Positions 4,615-10,454 of a stretch of 10,454 bases of DNA are shown here, piece after piece. The DNA comes from an uncultured Rubrobacteraceae bacterium (GTDB taxonomy: Bacteria > Actinomycetota > Rubrobacteria > Rubrobacterales > Rubrobacteraceae), in NCBI GenBank assembly GCA_902805985.1, contig CADCUW010000567.1:1-10454 (forward strand). Direction: 5' to 3'. The notes beneath the pieces are model-generated. The model searched no databases. It was not told where the DNA came from and saw only the letters and a program-made list of their open reading frames with translations. Numbering within the stretch: position 1 is the stretch's first letter; every line of letters starts with the position of its first letter. Made by a program: the position numbers and the translations under genes.

Positions 4615-6024
4615 TTACAGGAGGCCTCCGGCGAGGCCCCCACCACCGCCACCTTCCTCTTCCTCGTCATCTCCGCCGCCGGTCAGGCCGCCCACAAGGG
4701 GCAGGCCCTCGGTCACGCCGCCCACTGTGTCCTGCACCTGATCGACGGGTCCTCCGCCTTCGCCGCCGCCGCCTCCAACAACGGGCAGGCCCTCGGTCAC
4801 GCCGCCCACTGTGTCCTGCACCTGATCGACGGGTCCACCGCCGCCGCCGCCTTCCTCCCCCTGCTCAGCTTCATCTCCCTGCTGCTCTTCCCCTCCTTGG
4901 GATGACGACTCCGACGACGACTCGTCGACATCCTCGGAGTCCTGAGATTCCACGGTGGTCGTTTGCTTCTCCATGGGCGGGAGGAGGTCCAGGCTGAGAA
5001 GGCCGCCGCCCAGAAGGCCCTCGCTGCCCTTTTGCTGATCGACCGTCGTCGTATCACTGTCCGTCCACGAAGTATCTTCGGTGCTCTCCTCGTTCGCGGA
5101 GGGTCGGGTCGTGGTCGTGTGCGAGGACGTGGACCCGGGAGGGGCGGGATTCTCCACCGGGGTCTCGTCCATCAGGTTGCCCTGCTGATCGTACGTGGAG
5201 TCAACGACGTTCCCCTCAGGATCCGCGGCGCGCTGGACGGTCACGGTGTTGCCCTGCTCGTCCTGGCCCTGCAGGACGGTGTTGCCCTGCTCGTCGGTGG
5301 TCGGGTCGCCCACCGCCTCGAAGCCCTCGGGCAGGTTCTCCGCCATCTGGCTGGCCTCGTCCGCCAGGGCCTCGTCCACTAGCTCGCCCTGCGGGTCGAA
5401 GGTGAAGTCCGTGAGGTTCCCCTCGGTATCCTCGGCGCGCACGACGGTGTTGCCTTCCTCGTCGGTGGTGGGCTCGTCTATCGCCTCGAAACCTTCGGGC
5501 AGGTTCTCCGCCACCTGGCTGGCCTGGTCAGCAGCCTCACCGGCCGTCTCTTGCGCCTGGTCAGCAACCTCACCGGCCGTCTCTTGCGCCTGGTCAACGG
5601 CCCCGCCGACCGCCTCTTGCGCCTGATCGGCGGCCCCGCCGACTGCGTCTTGGACCTGCTCGGCGCCGTCTCCGGCCACGTCTTGCACCTGGTCGGAGGC
5701 TTGTTGGGCGGGATCCTGGCCCTGGCCCGTAGCTTCGTCTGCGTTCTGCCTCGCCTCCTGGGCCTCTTCCTCCATCACGTCCTGCACCCCAGCATCCTGG
5801 GTGGCCTGATCTATGCTGTCCCCGAACTGGGTGTAGGAGTCGGTCATCTCCTGGATCTGGGCCTGCGAATCCTCGGGAAGTTGCTGCATAAAGCTTTCGA
5901 GCTGGGCGCTGTCGCTCTGCATCCGGCCCTTAATTCTGCCCATGGATCGCGCGAAGAAGTCCTGGGCCTGCTGCAGGGCCTGATCCTGCGTCTGCTGCTG
6001 AAGGTTTTGCGTTTGTTCGCTCAC
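4615..6024 (-). CDS. acidic low-complexity scaffold-like protein, 469 aa
   Basis: The GTG at 6024 overlaps the stop of the 116-aa gene as GTGA and has AGAGGAG upstream, so the two are translationally coupled. Residues 1-90 are a helical module (NLQQQTQDQALQQAQDFF...QLPEDSQAQIQEMTDSY) paralogous to the start of the 321-aa protein. Residues about 91-172 are degenerate heptad-like repeats (GGAVDQAQETAGEVADQAQE). Residues 175-225 and 231-290 are two copies of a beta-like module starting LPEGFEA and rich in D-x-x-G-N turns (TDEEGNTV, DPEGNVVDSTYDQQGNLMDE), resembling the C-terminal module of the 738-aa and RHH proteins. Residues 291-395 are Ser/Thr/Asp/Glu-rich and disordered. Residues 396-469 hold two GGGPVDQVQDTVGGVTEGLP repeats and end in Gly/Leu. 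It has no enzyme motif and no signal peptide. Unlike its two paralogues it lacks an E3-binding-like domain. The role is unknown; a structural or client-recruiting role is inferred. Confidence 0.82.
   Translation of the reverse strand: MSEQTQNLQQQTQDQALQQAQDFFARSMGRIKGRMQSDSAQLESFMQQLPEDSQAQIQEMTDSYTQFGDSIDQATQDAGVQDVMEEEAQEARQNADEATGQGQDPAQQASDQVQDVAGDGAEQVQDAVGGAADQAQEAVGGAVDQAQETAGEVADQAQETAGEAADQASQVAENLPEGFEAIDEPTTDEEGNTVVRAEDTEGNLTDFTFDPQGELVDEALADEASQMAENLPEGFEAVGDPTTDEQGNTVLQGQDEQGNTVTVQRAADPEGNVVDSTYDQQGNLMDETPVENPAPPGSTSSHTTTTRPSANEESTEDTSWTDSDTTTVDQQKGSEGLLGGGLLSLDLLPPMEKQTTTVESQDSEDVDESSSESSSQGGEEQQGDEAEQGEEGGGGGGPVDQVQDTVGGVTEGLPVVGGGGGEGGGPVDQVQDTVGGVTEGLPLVGGLTGGGDDEEEEGGGGGGLAGGLL
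4699..4752. repeat. 54-bp exact direct repeat in the 469-aa gene (copy 2 at 4783-4836)
   Basis: Bases 4699-4752 and 4783-4836 are identical and 84 bases (28 codons) apart. They encode the two GPVDQVQDTVGGVTEGLP blocks near the C-terminus. The perfect nucleotide match indicates a recent tandem duplication. Confidence 0.9.
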
Positions 6025-6371
6025 TCTTTCTCCTCTTTACCCTTGGGTCTTTGCTCTCCGTTGGTCCGTTCTGGAAACTCCAGACCTATCTTTACCCCTC
6101 CGCTGTCGGAACTATTCCAAGAACCGGGATCGGCGCTAACCATCTCGGTGGCGATACGCAACCGGACCCCGGCGTTGCGATAGACGACGCCCTCCCGGAC
6201 CTCGTCCGGCAGGTTCTCGCGCCTGCTCCCCCACACCGAGTTGCGCCTGGTGTTTCCCCGGAAGCGCACCTCCGGGTTCGACGCTCTATCGAAGCACAAC
6301 TCGCGCATCCTGACGTCGACAACGAGCGCGATGTCCGGGTTCTGCGGCTCACCTGTTCCTTCCTTCTTCAT
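6021..6371 (-). CDS. conserved-looking hypothetical protein, 116 aa, coupled to both neighbours
   Basis: The ATG at 6371 lies four bases after the stop of the 371-aa gene, and the stop overlaps the GTG of the 469-aa gene, so the three are probably translated together; no strong ribosome site of its own is visible. Unlike its neighbours it is of normal complexity. Residues 12-80 look like a small beta-rich domain (IALVVDVRMRELCFD, NPEVRFRG, a central RRENLPDEVREG, VVYRNAGVRLRIATEMV); residues 81-100 continue with GGVKIGLEFP, and the charged tail RTNGEQRPKGKEEKE follows. There is no signal peptide, membrane segment or catalytic motif that I recognise. Its fixed place between two scaffold-like genes suggests that it works with them, perhaps as a folded partner or cap. 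No family can be named. Confidence 0.75.
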   Translation of the reverse strand: MKKEGTGEPQNPDIALVVDVRMRELCFDRASNPEVRFRGNTRRNSVWGSRRENLPDEVREGVVYRNAGVRLRIATEMVSADPGSWNSSDSGGVKIGLEFPERTNGEQRPKGKEEKE

Positions 6372-6375
6372 CGTG

Positions 6376-7491
6376 TCAGGAGCGCACCACGTCCTGGATG
6401 GTTATGAGCCCCCCGGAGCCCGTGCCCTCGATCGTGGACAGGTCTACGCCCAGCTCCTTCGCTCTACGCCTGGCGGCGTTTGTGGCCCTCGGCTCCTCGG
6501 CTTCGCCTCCCCCCGTGGTTTGCCCAGCGGCGTTCTGCGCATTCTCCGCCGCGTAGCCCACCGTCTCCTGGGCCTGCTGGGTGGCTCCTCCCGCGGCGTC
6601 CTGCGCCTGGCCCGCGACCTGGCCGGCCTGGTCGGTGGCCTGCCCGGCTACTTCCTGGGCCTGACCAGCAACCTGTCCTACCTGATCGGTGACCCCGCCC
6701 AGGGGACCCCCGCCGTCCTCTTGGCCACCCCCAACGAGCCCACCAACAGTGTCCTGTACCTGCCCCGCGGCTCGTCCAGCCTGCTGGGTAGCCTGGCCGG
6801 CCGTGTCCTGCACGCCCTGCACGGCTTGGCCCGCCTGGTCGGTGGCCTGCCCCGCGGCCTGCTGCCCCTGCTGGGCCGCCTGCCCGGCCGTGTCCTGGGC
6901 CTGCTGGGCGGCCCCCCCGGCGGCCTCCTGGGCCTGACCCGCAGCCTGTTCTACCTGATCGGTGGCCTGGCCCGCTGCTTCCTGGGCCTGTTCCGCCGCC
7001 CCGTTCTCCGAGGCGTCGGGCTCCTCATCCCCGCCGGCTTCGTCTTCCATTCTCTCGGCCGCCTCTACCACGTCGGGTACGATGATGCGTCCGTCAGCTC
7101 CCGAGCCTTCGACCTTCGTAAGGTCCACGCCCAGCTCTTTCGCCTGGCGACGTGCCGCGTCTGTGGCTTCGATCTCTCCTTGGCGCCTGATCCGATCCGT
7201 ATCCAGGTTGGCGACGTTCTCCCGTGCCTCCCTGATGGCCTCCTCCATGTTCGAGTAGTTGTCCATCAACTCCTGAAACAGTTCCTGGAAGGCTTCTTCT
7301 CGTCCCCCCGGGATCTGGTCCGGCAGGTCCTTCAGCGTTTCGCGGTTCTCTTTTATGTGTTGCTTGAGCACCTCGGCCGAGTCATCGAAGTAGCCCTGGG
7401 CCAGGTTCATCGTCCGTTTCTGGACATCCTGCCTGGACTCCTGGATGCCCCGGTTGAGCTTCTCCAAAGCCTCCGTGTGTTTATCGGTCAC
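6376..7491 (-). CDS. low-complexity protein with two E3-binding-like domains, 371 aa
   Basis: The start is GTG at 7491 with GAGGAG upstream, 43 bases after the 738-aa gene. Residues 1-100 are a helical module (AQGYFDDSAEVLKQ...LPDQI...FQELMDNYSNMEEA) that is a divergent relative of the N-termini of the 321- and 469-aa proteins. Residues 109-145 (ATDAARRQAKELGVDL, then GSGADGRIIVPDVVEA) are an E3-binding-like domain. Residues about 163-332 are Ala/Gln/Gly repeats with a GGPLGGVTDQVGQ break (262-274), partly identical at the DNA level to the 321-aa gene. Residues 336-371 (ATNAARRRAKELGVDL, then GTGSGGLITIQDVV) are a second E3-binding-like domain at the very C-terminus. Two docking domains at either end of a flexible linker would make a bivalent crosslinker, a common design for multivalent assemblies. 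There are no lipoyl or catalytic E2 domains, so a metabolic E2 function is unlikely. Confidence 0.87.
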   Translation of the reverse strand: MTDKHTEALEKLNRGIQESRQDVQKRTMNLAQGYFDDSAEVLKQHIKENRETLKDLPDQIPGGREEAFQELFQELMDNYSNMEEAIREARENVANLDTDRIRRQGEIEATDAARRQAKELGVDLTKVEGSGADGRIIVPDVVEAAERMEDEAGGDEEPDASENGAAEQAQEAAGQATDQVEQAAGQAQEAAGGAAQQAQDTAGQAAQQGQQAAGQATDQAGQAVQGVQDTAGQATQQAGRAAGQVQDTVGGLVGGGQEDGGGPLGGVTDQVGQVAGQAQEVAGQATDQAGQVAGQAQDAAGGATQQAQETVGYAAENAQNAAGQTTGGGEAEEPRATNAARRRAKELGVDLSTIEGTGSGGLITIQDVVRS

Positions 7492-7534
7492 CTATCTCTC
7501 CTCACCGCTCAGCCCTCTCGACCTTGCTTCCCAC

Positions 7535-9751
7535 TCAAACAACCCTTACACCCACTATACTCCCCTCGTCGTCAAATATTCGCTCGATGGCGTTCCCCGC
7601 CTCGTCCCTTACCCGGCTCACGACCCGGCCATCGTCGTCTATGTACTCGTCCTCCACGGGTAGACTGCCGACGTTGCCAACCACATCTTCGTCCACGATC
7701 TCGCCGTTTTCGTCAAGGGTGATCTCGATGATGTCCCCGGTCTGATCCACCGCGCGCCGTACGATCCGACGATCTTCATTGGCGTTCTCGTCGATCTCGC
7801 CCTCGGGATCAGCCTGGTCTTCGTCGGCGCCTTCGGCTCCGTCCGCGGCCTGACCTGCGGCCTCCTCCACCGATTGAGTGGCCTGTTCGGTCTGATCGGA
7901 CACCTGTCCGGCAGCGCCCTGTGCCTGCTGGGCCGCTCCTCCGGTGGTCTCCTGGGCCTGACCCGCAGCGCCCTGTGCTTGGTCAGCCGCCTGGCCGGCG
8001 CTATCCTGCACTCTTTGCGCGGCCTGACCTGCCGCGCCCTCCGCCTGATCCGCTACGTTCCCTGACTGATCAACGGCGCCTTGGACTCTCTGCGCTGTTT
8101 CGCCCGCTTGGTCCGTGGCTTGCCCGACAGCGCCGCCCGCACCTTCGGCCGCCTGTCCGACGCCCTCGCCAGTTTCTTGAGCTGCCTGTCCCGCGCCCTG
8201 CCCCGCCTCCTGGGCGGCCTGTCCTGCACCCTCACCTACTTCCTCCGCGGCCTGCCCGGCACTCTCGGCCGCTTCGCCTGCACCTTCGCCGACTTCCTGG
8301 GCGGCCTGTCCGGCCCCTTCACCGACTTCGCTTGCGGCTTGACCTGCTCCTTGACCTACCTCGCCCGCCGCTTGTCCAGCGCCTTGGCCAACTTCGCCTG
8401 CGGCCTGACCCGCGCCTTCGCCAACTTGCTGGGTAGCCTCGCCGGCACCCTCACCGACATCTTCTACCGCCGATTGGGCGCCTTCTCCGACATTTTCGAC
8501 GGCCTCGCCTGTACTCTCGACAGCTTCCCCAGCACCAGAGCCGACGTCCTCAACGGCCTCGCCCGTGCTTTCGACGGCTTCTCCTGCACCTTCGCCCACG
8601 TCTTCGACGGCTTCTCCAGTGCTCTCCACGGCCTCTCCTGCGCCTTCACCCACGTCCTCGACGGCGGAACCTGCACCCGCACCGACGTCCTCCACCGCAG
8701 AGCCAGCACCTTCGCCTACGTCCTCGACCGCCGACCCTGCGCCTTGACCAACCTCCTCCACCGCAGCGCCGGTCCCCGCGCCCACGTCCTCTACCGCAGA
8801 GCCAGCCCCGGACCCTACGTCTTCGACCGCAGATCCTGCTCCGGATCCGATATCCGCGACGGCTTGGTTGGCTCCCTCGCCGACGAGCCGACCGGCACCT
8901 TCGCCCACGTCCTCGACGGCGGAGCCAGCACCCGCACCGATGTCGGCGACCGCTTGGTTGGCTCCCTCACCAACCAGGTCACCAGCACCAGATCCGATAT
9001 CCTCGACCGCAGAGTTAAGACCATCGCCCACAAGTTCGCCAGCGCCCGAGCCGATATCCTCCACAGCCGAGTTGACCCCTTCGCCTACCAACTGACCCGC
9101 GCCTTCACCAACATCTTCCACGGCGGAGCCCGCGCCACGGCCGACGTCTTCGACCGCGGAGCCCACGCTGTCGACGAGCTTCTCTATGATCTGAGGGTTG
9201 CGGTCTATGGTCGTGAGCACGCGGTCTATGATAGCGGTCACGTTGTCGAGCCGGACCTTGAGGAGCGCCTGCGCCTCCACGCCTGTTATGACGAGCTTTA
9301 CCCGGCCGAGATACAAGTCGACCCCGACCGATAGCTCCACCAGGTCGAGCACCTTGGCGAAGAGGTTGACCTTCGCCCGCAGGTCGTTGAGCTCGAAGTT
9401 GATCTCGTCGACCTTCACGACCGGCACGTCGAGCAGCACGTCGGGGATCTTGCCGTTCATCACGGCGTCGTCGTCGTCGTACTCCAGTACGTAGTCCGCG
9501 TAGGCCTTCTCCGGGATCGTCTGGTCACCGGGTATATTGTTCGCGAACCGGTACTCTTCGGTCTTCTGGACGGAGGTGCGCGGGTCGTTCTTCCTAACCG
9601 GAGCGTTGTCCTTTATGTCGTCGTAATCGTACGCCTGCTGCCTCCGGTCCTGCCGAGATTGACCATCGACCTGCTGGTTCTGCTGATCCTCTTGCTCCTG
9701 CTGCTCGCCTTGATGCGACTCCGTCGCCTGATTGGAGCTTTCCGATGCCAC
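7535..9751 (-). CDS. giant acidic 11-residue-repeat scaffold-like protein, 738 aa
   Basis: The GTG at 9751 has only a moderate G-rich ribosome site (GGGGGG) upstream; no better start was found. Residues 1-40 are Gln/Glu-rich and disordered. Residues about 100-192 form a conserved-looking domain (PDVLLDVPVVKVDEINFELNDL..., VGVDLYLGRVKLVITGVEAQ, LLKVRLDNVTAIIDRVLTTIDRNP) with alternating hydrophobic strands then a helix; I have the impression of similar proteins in actinobacteria but can give no function. Residues 196-655 are long repeats with an 11-residue period (GSAVEDVGEGA, GQAAGEVGQGA), changing toward the end into AGQAAQRVQDS-type repeats like those of the 321/371-aa proteins. Residues 664-738 are the module shared with the ParA partner (DQTGDIIEITLDENGEIVDE, DVVG, LPVEDEY, GRVVS). 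It is very acidic, lacks a signal peptide and is the first gene of the run. Eleven-residue repeats are known from LEA proteins, synuclein and perilipins, which form amphipathic helices. Confidence 0.88.
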   Translation of the reverse strand: MASESSNQATESHQGEQQEQEDQQNQQVDGQSRQDRRQQAYDYDDIKDNAPVRKNDPRTSVQKTEEYRFANNIPGDQTIPEKAYADYVLEYDDDDAVMNGKIPDVLLDVPVVKVDEINFELNDLRAKVNLFAKVLDLVELSVGVDLYLGRVKLVITGVEAQALLKVRLDNVTAIIDRVLTTIDRNPQIIEKLVDSVGSAVEDVGRGAGSAVEDVGEGAGQLVGEGVNSAVEDIGSGAGELVGDGLNSAVEDIGSGAGDLVGEGANQAVADIGAGAGSAVEDVGEGAGRLVGEGANQAVADIGSGAGSAVEDVGSGAGSAVEDVGAGTGAAVEEVGQGAGSAVEDVGEGAGSAVEDVGAGAGSAVEDVGEGAGEAVESTGEAVEDVGEGAGEAVESTGEAVEDVGSGAGEAVESTGEAVENVGEGAQSAVEDVGEGAGEATQQVGEGAGQAAGEVGQGAGQAAGEVGQGAGQAASEVGEGAGQAAQEVGEGAGEAAESAGQAAEEVGEGAGQAAQEAGQGAGQAAQETGEGVGQAAEGAGGAVGQATDQAGETAQRVQGAVDQSGNVADQAEGAAGQAAQRVQDSAGQAADQAQGAAGQAQETTGGAAQQAQGAAGQVSDQTEQATQSVEEAAGQAADGAEGADEDQADPEGEIDENANEDRRIVRRAVDQTGDIIEITLDENGEIVDEDVVGNVGSLPVEDEYIDDDGRVVSRVRDEAGNAIERIFDDEGSIVGVRVV
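7787..9166 (-). repeat. long degenerate 33-bp (11-codon) repeat tract
   Basis: About 1.4 kb inside the 738-aa gene consists of degenerate 33-base units encoding variants of G-x-A-V-E-D-V-G-E-G-A, with several 19- to 25-codon variants (GELVGDGLNSAVEDIGSGA; GEAVESTGEAVEDVG repeated three times). The units differ at many synonymous sites, so the tract is older than the exact repeats in the 321-aa gene. The 3' part, from about 8130 down to 7787, shifts to Ala/Gln-rich units. Confidence 0.85.
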
Positions 9752-10040
9752 CCGAGGACCCCCCAGTTGCTATCCCAAAACCGACCTTCGACCATTGTGC
9801 CATGCCTCACGCGCCCGCACACCTGCGGGTGATCTAGATTTTGGTCTGCTACGTGTCGCTGTTGTCTGTGCTGAATGCTTGGACGACGCGGGGCCCTATT
9901 TGGTTACAGTCCGCGGGAATTGCTAGTCCTCTAAGAAAATCAGGGGCAGGAGCGAACGAGGATTGTGAAGGGCATTGGACCAAGGCACGAAAGCGTTGTC
10001 GGCGGACGGTCCGGCCTGTGGGGCGTTGCGAGAAACGGAC
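9752..10040. other. 289-base non-coding gap upstream of the scaffold gene, with one hairpin
   Basis: No open frame with a ribosome site is present. A perfect 6-bp stem-loop, CCCGCA-N4-TGCGGG, lies at 9814-9829, about 63 bases before the GTG of the 738-aa gene, probably in its leader; on the plus strand it is followed by GATCTAGATTTT. The region is visibly less GC-rich than the genes and is the expected place for the main promoter of the locus. I found no -35/-10 pair that meets the TTGNNN-N16-19-TANNNT pattern, so an alternative sigma factor or a non-standard promoter is possible. Confidence 0.5.
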
Positions 10041-10454
10041 CTACACAAACTTTTTATAGACGCCAATGTTCGAGGTGTCCCGCACGCCGAGGGCTTCTTT
10101 CAGCTCGTTGAGGGTGCCGCCGCGGCGGAGGAGCCGGATGGCGAAGGTGTGGCGCAGGACCATGGGCGAGACGCGCCACATGCCTACCGCGTCGCACCTC
10201 TTCCAGATCGCGTTCTGGAGCGACTTGGAGGTGGTCACGGGCCGGGCTGCTCGGCCAACGATGAGCTCGGGCGTCTCGTCATTGCGCATCGTCAGGTAGC
10301 GCCGGATGGCTTCGACTGTCTCGGCGGAGAGGCGGCGGGCGCGGGGGGCGAGGTGGGAGCCGGGGCCACCGAGCTGGACCTGGGCGGCCGTGAGGTCCAC
10401 GTCGCTTCTGAGGAGGCCCCGGATCTCCCCCACCGTCACCCCTGTGTCGAGCAT
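10041..10454 (-). CDS. tyrosine recombinase-like protein, C-terminal part, degenerate active site
   Basis: The visible 137 residues match the catalytic half of XerC/XerD-type integrases, which cut and rejoin DNA with six conserved residues (R, K, H, R, H/W, Y). The frame reaches the window edge exactly at an ATG, but family members have a start-of-domain helix and a DNA-binding domain before this point, so the gene probably continues to the right or is a fragment. Box I reads TGVTVGEI where TGLRVSEL is usual, so Arg becomes Thr. Box II reads SPMVLRHTF for SPHxLRHTF: His becomes Met and Arg is kept. The usual LGH reads LGV. The Tyr is kept (GVYKKFV). No clear beta-hairpin Lys is seen. It is therefore likely inactive as a recombinase and may be a DNA-binding relic. 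It is on the same strand as the scaffold locus but separated by 289 bases, so it may simply mark the border of an acquired region. Confidence 0.75.
   Translation of the reverse strand: MLDTGVTVGEIRGLLRSDVDLTAAQVQLGGPGSHLAPRARRLSAETVEAIRRYLTMRNDETPELIVGRAARPVTTSKSLQNAIWKRCDAVGMWRVSPMVLRHTFAIRLLRRGGTLNELKEALGVRDTSNIGVYKKFV

Noticed and set aside
6241..7722. Plus-strand open frame of 493 codons
   Set aside because: Antisense shadow of the 371-aa and neighbouring genes for the same compositional reason; the minus-strand frame carries two E3-binding-like domains and good start sites.
7787..9166. CRISPR-like repeat array
   Set aside because: The repeats are degenerate 33-base coding units in a continuous open frame, without unique spacers of constant length or cas genes.
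8081..9334. Plus-strand open frame of 417 codons with repeats
   Set aside because: It mirrors the 11-codon repeat tract of the 738-aa gene. The minus-strand frame is longer, has a conserved domain at one end and a module shared with another gene at the other.
9174..9454. Possible gas vesicle GvpA/GvpJ-like domain in the 738-aa protein
   Set aside because: Only a loose G-V-E-x-x-A pattern followed by a helix resembles GvpA; spacing and the Arg position do not fit, and no other gvp gene is present.
9780..9800. TGGCAC sequence suggesting a sigma-54 promoter upstream of the scaffold gene
   Set aside because: The second element TTGCW is not found at the right spacing, and high-GC actinobacteria generally lack sigma-54.

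Overview
The window is GC-rich DNA with GTG and TTG starts, a CsbD-like stress protein and a Soj-type ParA. This fits a high-GC Actinomycetota, perhaps a Rubrobacter-like lineage, but no ribosomal or other diagnostic gene is present, so the assignment is weak. Every gene I can support lies on the minus strand, so transcription runs from right to left.

Region by region, in transcription order: (i) 10454-10041 is the C-terminal part of a tyrosine recombinase-like protein that has lost several catalytic residues. (ii) 10040-9752 is a non-coding gap. (iii) 9751-3259 is a run of genes for very unusual, low-complexity, Ala/Gly/Gln/Glu-rich proteins. It holds a 738-aa scaffold-like protein with a conserved 95-residue domain and a very long 11-residue-repeat tract, a 371-aa protein with two E3-binding-like (peripheral subunit-binding) domains, a translationally coupled 116-aa protein, a 469-aa acidic protein, a 321-aa protein with one E3-binding-like domain, and an 86-aa CsbD-like protein. 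(iv) A strong hairpin at 3175-3239 separates these from two short Arg-tailed, Ig-like beta proteins (3129-2764 and 2622-2200). (v) A ParA ATPase (2120-1380) with its own recognisable promoter overlaps a partner protein (1383-751) that has a ribbon-helix-helix DNA-binding core. (vi) A small helical protein (535-230) follows, and the 5' end of another gene (60-1) runs off the left edge.

The genes appear to belong together. The C-terminal module of the ParA partner (residues 129-210) is clearly homologous to the C-terminus of the 738-aa scaffold (664-738), and a looser form recurs in the 469-aa protein. The 321-, 371- and 469-aa proteins share an N-terminal helical module, and the 321- and 371-aa genes share long exact DNA repeats. 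A reasonable hypothesis is a ParA-positioned, intrinsically disordered protein assembly (condensate, lipid/granule coat or nucleoid body). In it the RHH protein would couple chromosome and ParA to the scaffold, and orphan E3-binding-like domains would recruit clients. A LEA/CsbD-like stress-protection locus is the main alternative. The homologies are read directly from the translated sequence; the function is inference.
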